Shown here one piece after another: positions 1-7,245 of a stretch of 10,052 bases of DNA. The translations under genes and the position numbers were made by a program. This DNA is from an uncultured Prevotellaceae bacterium (GTDB lineage: Bacteria > Bacteroidota > Bacteroidia > Bacteroidales > Bacteroidaceae), in the NCBI GenBank assembly GCA_902477365.1, contig CABSGW010000081.1:1-10052 (forward strand), in the 5' to 3' direction. How positions within the stretch are numbered: position 1 is the stretch's first letter; each line of letters starts with the position of its first letter. The notes beneath the pieces are model-generated. The model did not search any database. It worked only from the letters and a program-made list of their open reading frames with translations, and had not been told where the DNA came from.

Positions 1-852
1 AACACAATAGCCAACGTATTACCATGCGTCAAACCATGAAGGGCGGTCAATTCGTGGCCTATCATGTGTGTGGCCCAATCTTGGATTACCCCCATCGCAA
101 TAAATCCGTTCAATCCCATCGTAGCTGTTAACATGAAATCGGCCATCAAGGTATAGTCTTTTTGATTAGCATGTATCTGTGGCGCTATTTCAATCAGCGT
201 TTGCAACAATCCTTCGGCCCAACGGTCCATAATCCCTGGACTGCCCCGTAGTTGTCATGTATTGTTCCATGATATGTACAAACGTATCGGCCAAGCCGCA
301 GGCCACTTGATAAGGTGGTAAAGTAAATGTAACTTCCGGATCGAGCACAGAGAATACAGGATAATTGGCATAAAAAGGATACTTCTCGTGCGTCTCTTTA
401 CACGAAATCACCGCACCGTTATTCATCTCCGAGCCTGTTGCCGGCAAGGTCAACACGGTTGCCAAAGGTACGGTTTGGGTGACAGGCTTACCTGCCCAAA
501 CCAGTTTCCAGCAATCGGCATCGGTCAATAATCCGGCAGCAATCAACTTGGTACCGTCAATCACAGAGCCTCCTCCAACAGCTAATAAGAAATCGACCCG
601 TTCAGCTTTTCCCTGTTCAACGGCCTTACGCAATGTTTCGACAGTCGGGTTTGGTTCTATTCCCCAAAACTCAACCGTATAGTGCTCCTTCAATGCTTCT
701 TTTACCTGTTCATATACACCATTATGACGAACGCTTCCACCACCGAATGTGATCATAACACGCTTGTCAAGAGGTATTTCATACTTCAAACGGGCTATTT
801 GACCCTGACCAAAAATGAGTTTTACCGGATTCTGAAAAATGAAATTTTGCAT
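1..852 (-). pseudogene. yqhD: YqhD-family iron-containing alcohol/aldehyde dehydrogenase, frameshifted and cut by the window edge
   Basis: Cytoplasmic Fe/Zn-dependent, probably NADPH-linked, aldehyde reductase of the YqhD/butanol dehydrogenase branch of iron-containing alcohol dehydrogenases. The ATG at 852 opens a frame with the nucleotide-binding GGGS motif (LLAVGGGSVIDG, residues 89-100), the YqhD-typical LPATGSEMN (137-145) and the first metal ligands D189 and H193. After residue 206 (GQSR) the frame shifts and ends at a TGA at 190-192. Dropping one base from the CCC run at 234-236 continues the protein as IMDRWAEGLLQTLIE and on to the left edge, including the remaining ligand histidines H262 and H276. 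All four ligands then sit exactly five positions before E. coli YqhD D194, H198, H267 and H281, so a single-base insertion explains the break. About 100 C-terminal residues lie outside the window. All visible ligands are kept, so this is either a recent inactivation or a sequencing or assembly error. A -7 box lies about 35 bp upstream. Confidence 0.88.
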
Positions 853-886
853 ATACGTTTATTATTTATGGTTTACAGTTATAGCA

Positions 887-894
887 CAAAACTA
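887..894 (-). promoter_or_regulatory. Bacteroidetes -7 promoter box for the YqhD-like gene
   Basis: On the minus strand this reads TAGTTTTG, a match to TAnnTTTG, the -7 element of the Bacteroidetes primary sigma factor. It ends 34 bp before the ATG at 852 and lies just beyond the terminator of the preceding gene, as expected for an independent transcription unit. I see no good -33 TTTG at the expected spacing, so the call rests on one box and on position. Confidence 0.5.
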
Positions 895-995
895 TTTACT
901 CGGATAAAGCACTTGGCTTTCCATTTATCAAATATACGGAATTCTATTCAATACAAGCTTGCTTTGAATATCTTTAATGGAAATATGGAATATAA

Positions 996-1044
996 AACAA
1001 CAAAGAGGAACATTCCTATGATAGGTATATCCCTCTTTGTTGTT
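996..1044 (-). terminator. Rho-independent terminator of the phosphohexomutase gene
   Basis: A perfect 13-bp stem, AACAACAAAGAGG (996-1008) against CCTCTTTGTTGTT (1032-1044), lies 32 bp beyond the stop codon of the gene ending at 1076. On the minus strand the stem runs into GTTTTATA, giving a U-rich tail. The 23-nt loop can form its own small hairpin (CCTA 1015-1018 with TAGG 1022-1025). It separates the mutase from the downstream dehydrogenase gene. Confidence 0.8.
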
Positions 1045-1075
1045 CTAAACCGCAGTTAAGAAACTGCTAAATACA

Positions 1076-2821
1076 TTACAATCCTAATGAGCACTTCACA
1101 GCTTCTACTTTCTGCAAAGCTTCAGCACTGGCGCGTTCATAACATTTGGCACAGCCCATTTCGCCCTGCACCTCAATATAGAATTTGATTTTAGGCTCTG
1201 TACCAGAAGGGCGTACACTAACCTTTGTACCGTCAGCAGTATACCATTGCAACACGTTACTGCTCTCCGGCATATCCAATTTTGAGATATTTCCTTCAGC
1301 ATCTGTCTGTGTCAGCTCTGTATAATTCTTGACAAGTACAACCGGCGATCCGGCCAACTCCTTAGGAGGATTTACACGGAAACCATCCATCATGGCTTTT
1401 ATTTCATCTGCACCGCTCTTACCTGGCTTCACAACATTAATCGCCTTATTCAACGCATATCCATACTCTACATAAATATCCATCAAAACATCAAACAGCG
1501 TTTTACCCTGATCCTTTGCCCATGCACATATCTCAGCCAACAAAGAACACGCAGAAACGGCATCTTTATCGCGCACAAAGTCCTCTGCCAAGAAGCCATA
1601 AGATTCCTCGCCACCACCAATGTATTGCTTGATGCCTTCATTCAAACGTATTTGACGCGCAATCCACTTAAAGCCGGTATAGCAATCATACATTTCGATC
1701 TTATTTTTATCGGCAATGGCCTTTATCAGTTCGGTTGTGACAATAGTTTTTACAACGAACTCATTTCCTTTCATCTTACCTTGGGCCTGACGATTCTTAA
1801 TGATATAGTACAGGAAAATCATACAAGTTTGATTACCGTCAACCAAGATCCATTCACCCTTGTTGTTTTTGCAAGCCATACCAACTCGGTCCGCATCCGG
1901 ATCACTGGCCATCACAATATCAGCATCAATCTCCTTCGCTAAATTCAAAGCCAATGTCAACGCTTCGGCATTTTCAGGATTAGGACTCACAACCGTAGGA
2001 AAATCACCGCTCTTCACCATCTGTTCGGCAACACAATGTACATTTTCAAATCCCCACTGTTTCAACGAACGCGGAATGACCGTCATTCCCGTACCATGAA
2101 TAGGAGTATATACGATCTTGAGGTCTTTCTGACGCTGAATACACGCCGGATCAATACAAATTGTTTGCACCTGGTCCAAGTATGCCTTATCAATAGCCTC
2201 TCCCACTATCTCGATCAAATCGGTATTACCCTGAAACTTGATATCTGCGGCTTTCACCTTGTTCACCTCATCAATAATTCCCTTATCATGGGGTGCCAAC
2301 ACCTGTGCACCATCGTCCCAGTATGCTTTGTATCCATTATATTCCTTAGGGTTATGTGAAGCTGTCAGAATGATTCCACTCTGACATTTCAAATAACGGA
2401 TAGCGAAGGACATCTCCGGAGTTGGACGCATCTCCTCAAATAAATATACTTTAATGCCATTTGCCGAAAAAATGTTTGCAGCAGTCTCGGCAAACAAGCG
2501 GCTATTATTACGGCAATCGTAACCAACAACGACGGATATTTGATCTAAATCCTTGAAATTCTTATTCAAGTAATTAGCCAATCCTTGTGTGGCTGCACCC
2601 ACCGTATAAATGTTCATGCGGTTTGTTCCTGCGCCCATAATACCGCGCAAACCACCTGTTCCAAATTCCAAAGTCCGATAAAAAGAGTCTATTAAAGGAG
2701 TCTTGTCCTCAGCATCCAGCATCTGTCGTACCTCTTCCTGAGTTTCCTTGTCGTAAACAGATGATGTGATCCACTGTTTAGCCACTTCCTCACACTGTTT
2801 TATCAATGCACTATTCTCCAT
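1076..2821 (-). CDS. Phosphoglucomutase/phosphomannomutase (alpha-D-phosphohexomutase)
   Basis: Cytoplasmic Mg-dependent enzyme that interconverts sugar 1-phosphates and 6-phosphates, most likely glucose, linking glycolysis to nucleotide-sugar and polysaccharide synthesis. At 581 residues it has the length of the Bacillus PgcA-type mutases. All four family motifs are present: the phosphoserine loop TASHNP (153-158, catalytic S155), the metal loop DPDADR (307-312), the sugar loop GGEESYG (403-409) and the phosphate-binding loop RPSGTEPK (537-544). The N-terminal region has the expected FGTGGLRG (53-60). The ATG at 2821 gives a normal N-terminus and follows a -7 box by about 40 bp; a strong terminator follows the stop. 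It appears to be a single-gene unit. Motifs do not separate glucose from mannose specificity; the overall length and FGTGGLRG start favour phosphoglucomutase. Confidence 0.95.
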   Translation of the reverse strand: MENSALIKQCEEVAKQWITSSVYDKETQEEVRQMLDAEDKTPLIDSFYRTLEFGTGGLRGIMGAGTNRMNIYTVGAATQGLANYLNKNFKDLDQISVVVGYDCRNNSRLFAETAANIFSANGIKVYLFEEMRPTPEMSFAIRYLKCQSGIILTASHNPKEYNGYKAYWDDGAQVLAPHDKGIIDEVNKVKAADIKFQGNTDLIEIVGEAIDKAYLDQVQTICIDPACIQRQKDLKIVYTPIHGTGMTVIPRSLKQWGFENVHCVAEQMVKSGDFPTVVSPNPENAEALTLALNLAKEIDADIVMASDPDADRVGMACKNNKGEWILVDGNQTCMIFLYYIIKNRQAQGKMKGNEFVVKTIVTTELIKAIADKNKIEMYDCYTGFKWIARQIRLNEGIKQYIGGGEESYGFLAEDFVRDKDAVSACSLLAEICAWAKDQGKTLFDVLMDIYVEYGYALNKAINVVKPGKSGADEIKAMMDGFRVNPPKELAGSPVVLVKNYTELTQTDAEGNISKLDMPESSNVLQWYTADGTKVSVRPSGTEPKIKFYIEVQGEMGCAKCYERASAEALQKVEAVKCSLGL

Positions 2822-2861
2822 TGTATTCTACTATTTTTTATTACTTACAACTTTCACACTG

Positions 2862-2869
2862 CAAAAATA
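2862..2869 (-). promoter_or_regulatory. Bacteroidetes -7 promoter box for the phosphohexomutase gene
   Basis: The minus strand reads TATTTTTG, a TAnnTTTG match, 40 bp before the mutase ATG at 2821 in the 87-bp gap after the C69 peptidase gene. A convincing -33 element is not visible. Position and match make it the best promoter candidate for the mutase. Confidence 0.55.
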
Positions 2870-2908
2870 CATAAATGCCTGTAAATTGCGTGTTTTTTAC
2901 GCTAAAGA

Positions 2909-4558
2909 TTACTCGACTGGCAATAAGTAACGTTCACCGGTTTCCTTCACAATTACTCTACGGTAGGCATCCGGATAGCCCACACGCACGGGGCGTACTC
3001 CCTGCCCGTGCGGAGTACGTTCAAAACGTCCGTTACGCTCCGGACGGATGACTCCGTCATTGTATTTCACAATCAGATGTTCACCCAACTTTTTCCAGCG
3101 TACCATCATTTCTGCCGCCATTTGGTTGGTGTATTGATCCAAAAAAGCTTCACCCGCCTCTTTATCGGTCTTCAACAGTTCCATCGCCTTAGCCTCAATT
3201 TCTGCCTGATTAGACGCATATTGATTTTCCAACTCATCACGTACACTCTTTAAGTCGCCAAAAAGCATGGAATAACGCGGATAAACCATATTGGCAACCC
3301 AATTACACACCCAGAAGGCTGACTCCCAAGAGAATGTTACCCCATCGGCTGTTTTCTGCGCATAACACACAGGCACATTTTTTGTACAACAATACACCGG
3401 CGTAAAGGGTGTTGTATTGGCCTCGTCGTTAGCAAACCACAAAATGCCTCCTACAGCATTGGGCATTGACGCACGCACTTGAGCTACAAAAACAAACGCG
3501 GCCTGTTGAGTGGAAATAGGACGTTCGTTAAAATATTTTTTACCGTCACACTCCCAAGTAAGCGGTGTGGGGCGATAAGGAGCGGCAAAAGGACCACTAC
3601 CAACATCCTGTGTTACATCAAACGGCGTACCTTCATAATGATCGCGCATGCCGTTTTGTATATCGCGAACCGAAAGTTTTTGTTTCGGTTTAAAGAACAA
3701 GGGCATAGGATTATTGAATGCTTCCTTTTTGCCCGAAGCATAATCCAAATATTGGTCCATTCCATCTACCCACTTATTAAAGAAGCTCCATACGCGTGCT
3801 TCGCAAAAACGGAGTCCCGAAAAGGTTGGTGGACAATATGCGTTGGCAAAATCAAATTCATCGTCTTTACCCGAAAAATAACCTTTTTCGCGTGCAAAAG
3901 AAATTACATCAGGTGAATACATACAATTCTTCTTATCTTTCCGATCGAAACGATGGATACGACTTTGGTTAGCATGTGCACAGATACAATCATCGGGCAC
4001 ACGTAACGCAACCCATACAGCTCCTTTACGTCCAGGGCCTTTACCTATCATCTCCATGATCCACACCTCGTTAGGATCGGCAATCGTAAATGTTTCCCCC
4101 TCACTGGCATATCCATATTCTTTCACCAAATCGGTCATTACCCGAATTGCCTCACGTGCTGTTTTCGACCGTTGCAAAGCCACATAAATCATGCTTCCGT
4201 AATCCATGATGCCAGCTGTATCAACCAACTCTTCACGTCCTCCGAAAGTTGTTTCCGCAATGGCCACCTGGTGTTCGTTGATGTTACCTATCACGTTATA
4301 GGTTACAGAGGCTTCTGCTATTTTCCCCAAATAAGCATTGTCTTCCCAGTTCCTGATTTCGCGTAAAGTTCCTTTGGGATGTGTACCAGCCCGAAATTGC
4401 CACAACGAACCAAACATGCCAAAGTCATCCGAACTGTATGAAATCAGTACCGAACCATCAACCGATGCGTTTTTTCCCACAATCAAATTAGTGCAGGCCT
4501 GGGAACGCAGTCCCCACCCCATTATAGCGATAAACACTAATAAACTCCATCTTTTCAT
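2909..4558 (-). CDS. Exported C69-family dipeptidase (N-terminal-nucleophile hydrolase)
   Basis: Predicted peptidase of MEROPS family C69 (PepD/DipA group), which hydrolyses dipeptides or short peptides with an N-terminal cysteine as nucleophile. From the ATG at 4558 the protein has 549 residues: a signal sequence (MKRWSLLVFIAIMGWGLRSQA) followed directly by C22-TNLIVGK. Signal cleavage after A21 would expose C22, the expected catalytic N-terminal residue, and implies a periplasmic or surface location. Family-typical stretches include GSVLISYSSDD (35-45), AIAETTFGG (99-107) and CAHANQSRI (193-201). A longer frame opens at an ATG at 4600, but that codon lies inside the nadC terminator hairpin, would add 14 residues ahead of the signal sequence, and lacks the AAGGA that precedes 4558. 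The frame is intact. Substrate, possibly diet- or host-derived peptides, is inference. Confidence 0.9.
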   Translation of the reverse strand: MKRWSLLVFIAIMGWGLRSQACTNLIVGKNASVDGSVLISYSSDDFGMFGSLWQFRAGTHPKGTLREIRNWEDNAYLGKIAEASVTYNVIGNINEHQVAIAETTFGGREELVDTAGIMDYGSMIYVALQRSKTAREAIRVMTDLVKEYGYASEGETFTIADPNEVWIMEMIGKGPGRKGAVWVALRVPDDCICAHANQSRIHRFDRKDKKNCMYSPDVISFAREKGYFSGKDDEFDFANAYCPPTFSGLRFCEARVWSFFNKWVDGMDQYLDYASGKKEAFNNPMPLFFKPKQKLSVRDIQNGMRDHYEGTPFDVTQDVGSGPFAAPYRPTPLTWECDGKKYFNERPISTQQAAFVFVAQVRASMPNAVGGILWFANDEANTTPFTPVYCCTKNVPVCYAQKTADGVTFSWESAFWVCNWVANMVYPRYSMLFGDLKSVRDELENQYASNQAEIEAKAMELLKTDKEAGEAFLDQYTNQMAAEMMVRWKKLGEHLIVKYNDGVIRPERNGRFERTPHGQGVRPVRVGYPDAYRRVIVKETGERYLLPVE

Positions 4559-4565
4559 CAAACAA

Positions 4566-4570
4566 TCCTT
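4566..4570 (-). promoter_or_regulatory. Ribosome binding site supporting the start at 4558
   Basis: On the minus strand AAGGA precedes the ATG at 4558 by 7 nt. Strong Shine-Dalgarno sequences are uncommon in Bacteroidales, so this match helps to choose the signal-peptide start over the upstream ATG at 4600. Confidence 0.45.
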
Positions 4571-4580
4571 TTTTAACGAA

Positions 4581-4620
4581 AACAACTTCGCCGCACACAT
4601 ACTATGCAGACGAAGTTGTT
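4581..4620 (-). terminator. Rho-independent terminator of nadC
   Basis: A perfect 10-bp stem, AACAACTTCG (4581-4590) against CGAAGTTGTT (4611-4620), with a 20-nt loop lies 25 bp beyond the nadC stop. On the minus strand the second arm ends in GTTGTT and runs on as TTCG, so the U-tract is short. The hairpin ends 22 bp before the start codon of the C69 peptidase and contains the rejected upstream ATG. Confidence 0.65.
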
Positions 4621-4645
4621 CCTTGTTTTTAATTAATAATCACAC

Positions 4646-5494
4646 TCAACAAGCCTTAAATGACATATCAAGACCCTTTACCGAATGAGTCAATGCACCC
4701 ACCGAAACAAAGTCTACACCACACTCGGCATAATCGCGTATTGTCTCGAAAGTGATTCCTCCACTCGATTCGACTTCAAACCGTCCGTTAATCAGCTCAA
4801 CAGCTTTACGGGTATCTTCCGTATTAAAATTGTCCAACATCACCCGGTCAACACCACCAAGTTCCAGCACTTGGTTCAATTCGTCAAACGAACGTACCTC
4901 TATTTCTATCTTCAGTTTTTTTCCTTTTTCCTGCAAATATTGATGGCAACGAGCTAGTGCATTGGCTATACCCCCAGCAAAATCCACATGGTTGTCTTTC
5001 AACAATATCATATCGAACAAACCGATGCGATGGTTCACCCCTCCACCGATCTTTACAGCTTCTTTCTCCAGCATACGCATACCGGGTGTAGTCTTTCGTG
5101 TATCCAACACGCGGGTATGTGTACCCTCCAAACGAGCCACATATTTACGGGTCATTGTAGCAATACCGCTCATACGCTGCATCACATTCAACATAAGGCG
5201 CTCTGTTTGTAACAGACTTTGCACCTTACCCGTCACAATCATGGCCACATCTCCCGGATTCACCTCTGCTCCATCTTCTATAAAAACGTCAACCTGCATG
5301 GTCGGATCAAAACGGTTAAAAATACGTTTCGCCATTTCCACTCCGGCCAACACACCTTTTTCTTTTATCAGCAATTTAGACTTTCCCATTGCATCCGACG
5401 GAATACAACAAAGTGTGGTATGATCACCATCTCCTATATCCTCCGAAAAAGCCAAATCAATCAAACGATCGTTTAATTCGTCTACAGTATACAT
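4646..5494 (-). CDS. nadC: Nicotinate-nucleotide pyrophosphorylase (quinolinate phosphoribosyltransferase)
   Basis: Cytoplasmic enzyme of de novo NAD synthesis that converts quinolinate and PRPP to nicotinate mononucleotide, CO2 and pyrophosphate. The 282-residue length is normal. Diagnostic stretches are present in order: RMSGIAT (107-113), DTRKTTPGMR (131-140), KIGGGVNHRIGLFD (148-161), MILLKDNH (162-169), VMLDNF (218-223), ESSGGIT (242-248) and DFVSVGALTHS (261-271). The basic R133/K134, H155/R156 and K166 are in the positions that bind quinolinate and phosphate in the family. nadA and nadB are not in this window. The gene diverges from rlmH; a -7 box lies 32 bp upstream of the ATG and a terminator follows the stop. 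Confidence 0.97.
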   Translation of the reverse strand: MYTVDELNDRLIDLAFSEDIGDGDHTTLCCIPSDAMGKSKLLIKEKGVLAGVEMAKRIFNRFDPTMQVDVFIEDGAEVNPGDVAMIVTGKVQSLLQTERLMLNVMQRMSGIATMTRKYVARLEGTHTRVLDTRKTTPGMRMLEKEAVKIGGGVNHRIGLFDMILLKDNHVDFAGGIANALARCHQYLQEKGKKLKIEIEVRSFDELNQVLELGGVDRVMLDNFNTEDTRKAVELINGRFEVESSGGITFETIRDYAECGVDFVSVGALTHSVKGLDMSFKAC

Positions 5495-5526
5495 TGATTC
5501 TATTATTATTTTAAATCCATTTTTTG

Positions 5527-5534
5527 CAAAAGTA
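5527..5534 (-). promoter_or_regulatory. Bacteroidetes -7 promoter box for nadC
   Basis: The minus strand reads TACTTTTG (TAnnTTTG), 32 bp before the nadC ATG at 5494. A weak TTTC-like element is found near the -33 position. A second possible minus-strand box, TATCTTTG, occurs further upstream at 5570-5577 in the palindrome. Confidence 0.55.
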
Positions 5535-5569
5535 ATTTTTTTCGACGAGAGTTGAAAGAAATCTGCTTA

Positions 5570-5596
5570 CAAAGATACCGAAAAATGGTATCTTTG
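5570..5596. promoter_or_regulatory. Palindrome with two divergent -7 boxes between nadC and rlmH
   Basis: Perfect inverted repeat: CAAAGATACC (5570-5579), a 7-nt spacer GAAAAAT, then GGTATCTTTG (5587-5596). Each arm contains TATCTTTG in opposite orientation, so each could act as a -7 promoter box: 5589-5596 on plus for rlmH and 5570-5577 on minus for nadC. The plus box ends 4 bp before the rlmH ATG. The element may be a symmetric bidirectional promoter, an operator, or both. The repeat and the box matches are seen directly; the function is inferred. Confidence 0.6.
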
Positions 5597-5600
5597 CCGT

Positions 5601-6074
5601 ATGAAAACGACTTTTATACTCATTGGGAAAACCATCGATCCTCATCTTAACGCCCTTATTGACGAATATACCAAACGCATTACGCGCTACATCCCCTTTG
5701 AAATAGAGGTTATTCCAGAATTGAAGAATACCAAGAACCTAAGTTGCGAACAACAAAAAAACAAAGAGGCCGAACTGCTTCAAAAGCAACTAAAACCCGG
5801 CGATACCATTGTGTTGCTGGATGAAAAAGGCAAAGAATTCCGCTCGGTGGATTTTTCAAAGTATTTGGAGAACAAATTGACTACCGTTAACCGCAGATTG
5901 GTGTTCATCATTGGTGGCCCCTACGGATTCGCACCACAAATTTACGCATTGGCTCACGAACGAATATCACTCTCTAAGATGACATTCTCACATCAGATGA
6001 TACGTCTGTTATTTGTAGAGCAAATATACAGGGCACTCACGATTTCGAAAGGAGAGCCCTATCACCATGAGTAA
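5601..6074 (+). CDS. rlmH: 23S rRNA (pseudouridine1915-N3)-methyltransferase
   Basis: SPOUT-class methyltransferase that uses S-adenosylmethionine to methylate N3 of pseudouridine 1915 in helix 69 of 23S rRNA on assembled 70S ribosomes. It acts as a dimer with a trefoil-knotted active site. The 157-residue length is normal. Visible family features are the start MKTTFILIGKT, VLLDEKGKEF (71-80), the SAM-binding GGPYGF (105-110), the knot region LSKMTFSHQMIRLLFVEQIYRA (124-145) and the C-terminal YHHE. A -7 box ends only 4 bp before the ATG, which suggests a leaderless transcript. Its last 13 bp, including the stop, overlap the 3' end of the convergent nuclease-fold gene. Confidence 0.97.
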   Translation: MKTTFILIGKTIDPHLNALIDEYTKRITRYIPFEIEVIPELKNTKNLSCEQQKNKEAELLQKQLKPGDTIVLLDEKGKEFRSVDFSKYLENKLTTVNRRLVFIIGGPYGFAPQIYALAHERISLSKMTFSHQMIRLLFVEQIYRALTISKGEPYHHE

Positions 6075-7096
6075 TGAAAGACTGTAACCAACGGAAGATG
6101 ATCACTGTATCCACCTTTATATACAGGACCTAAATAGGTGCGCCACGGCACCCACTCATTCAGTGCATTCCGGACCAACAAAAACGGATAATCTGCAATT
6201 TTACAAGCATCGGCTTTTGTGTAAATTCCATTATCCGTCCGCAGTAAACGTCCATTCACAATGAACTGATCCAACTGCTCCCAACGTTGTTGATAATAAT
6301 AAGTCCCCGAAATGCCGGCATGTTTTCCCCTTAACTTTGTCGACAACACATACAGCTCACGTTCCTTGGGAATTCCACCATCAAAAGGCAGAGCCTTTAA
6401 TCCCTTACGTACCGACTTATCCTTATAGGTATCATTAAAATCGCCCGTCACAATCAGCTGAGGAACACATCGTAATTGCATAACCGAATCAACCGCCACA
6501 CGTATGGCGGAAGTCACCCTCAAACGATAGTCTGCAGCTTCACGTCCTCCTTTTTTACTAGGTAAATGACAGACAAATACATCCAGCGTATCTCCCGTTT
6601 GCAAACGACCTGTCACATGCAACACATCCCGGGTTATCCGTTGATTGGGTACAGGCTTTACACGAATGGTATTAGTCATTAAAGGTTTGAACGTTGCAGG
6701 TTGATACAGAAGAGCCACATCCATACCCCGCTCATCACGACTCTCCGTCATCAGGTAATGATAATCAGCCACACGCAGTGGCGAACGCTGTGTTAAATCC
6801 CTCAATACCGTATCGTTTTCAACTTCGCACAATGCAATTAAATCCGCTGGCTGACTACCACCCAAAGCGATCAAAGCCTTACTCAAAAACTTCTGCTTTT
6901 TCCAATATCTGCCCCATGTCCAACAACGTTCCGATTGAGGCAAAAACTCTTCGTCCCGCTTTCCTTCATCGTGATTACAGTCAAACAGATTTTCGACATT
7001 AAACTCTGCCACTCGAAACTGCTGTTGTGCTTTACCACTAAAAGAAAACAGTATACCGCACCACACGATTAACCATTTAACACTCTCTATATTCAC
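6062..7096 (-). CDS. Exported endonuclease/exonuclease/phosphatase-family protein
   Basis: Member of the metal-dependent DNase I-like fold (EEP) superfamily; the substrate (nucleic acid, phospholipid or phosphoester) cannot be told from sequence. With a GTG start at 7096 (344 residues) it begins MNIESVKWLIVWCGILFSFSGKAQQQ, a signal peptide with likely cleavage after KA, so the protein is exported. The EEP motifs are complete: FNVENLFD (32-39), metal-binding E in CEVEN (90-94), CHLP (176-179), GDFND (218-222), WEQLDQFIV (272-280) and SDHLP (331-335). The frame stays open to a GTG at 7129, but that would put 11 residues ahead of the signal peptide and place the -7 box inside the gene, so I prefer 7096. 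The 3' end overlaps convergent rlmH by 13 bp. The start is uncertain; the family is not. Confidence 0.88.
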   Translation of the reverse strand: MNIESVKWLIVWCGILFSFSGKAQQQFRVAEFNVENLFDCNHDEGKRDEEFLPQSERCWTWGRYWKKQKFLSKALIALGGSQPADLIALCEVENDTVLRDLTQRSPLRVADYHYLMTESRDERGMDVALLYQPATFKPLMTNTIRVKPVPNQRITRDVLHVTGRLQTGDTLDVFVCHLPSKKGGREAADYRLRVTSAIRVAVDSVMQLRCVPQLIVTGDFNDTYKDKSVRKGLKALPFDGGIPKERELYVLSTKLRGKHAGISGTYYYQQRWEQLDQFIVNGRLLRTDNGIYTKADACKIADYPFLLVRNALNEWVPWRTYLGPVYKGGYSDHLPLVTVFHYSW

Positions 7097-7100
7097 GATA

Positions 7101-7108
7101 CAAATATA
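7101..7108 (-). promoter_or_regulatory. Bacteroidetes -7 promoter box for the EEP-family gene
   Basis: The minus strand reads TATATTTG (TAnnTTTG), ending 4 nt before the GTG at 7096. This is the same spacing as at rlmH and predicts a transcript that starts at or very near the start codon. It is the main reason for preferring GTG 7096 over GTG 7129. Confidence 0.55.
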
Positions 7109-7233
7109 CAATCTTTCCGCACATCGCACTTATTTTGTAAAGTCAATGTTGCAAAACAAGAACAATATCATTAAAATAGAACAAAATATCCTCTTTTTAG
7201 GAAGAGAAGTTTTTTCAATTCAAAGGAAGTCTC

Positions 7234-7241
7234 TAACTTTG
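7234..7241 (+). promoter_or_regulatory. -7 promoter box for the putative small RNA
   Basis: TAACTTTG matches TAnnTTTG on the plus strand, with a T-rich stretch (7210-7215) about 19-23 bp upstream in the -33 position. No plus-strand protein gene lies downstream, but a hairpin-rich segment ending in a strong terminator does. Transcription would start near 7246. Confidence 0.55.
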
Positions 7242-7245
7242 TATC

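Noticed and set aside
682..1059. Plus-strand frame of 125 codons
   Set aside because: It begins antisense to the YqhD-like gene and runs through the promoter and terminator region. Composition is low-complexity (I, L, N, K, Y rich) with no recognisable domain and no start context.
2888..2902. GCGT/ACGC hairpin after the C69 gene
   Set aside because: Only a 4-bp stem around a T-run loop; insufficient for a terminator.
3479..3916. Plus-strand frame of 145 codons
   Set aside because: Entirely antisense to the well-supported C69 peptidase, with no family resemblance.
4962..5423. Plus-strand frame of 153 codons
   Set aside because: Fully antisense to nadC, whose motifs are conserved along its whole length.
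7191..7215. CTCTT/AAGAG hairpin followed by T-run on plus
   Set aside because: Five-bp A/T-rich stem separated from the T-run, with no plus-strand transcript expected to end there; the T-run is better explained as part of the small-RNA promoter.
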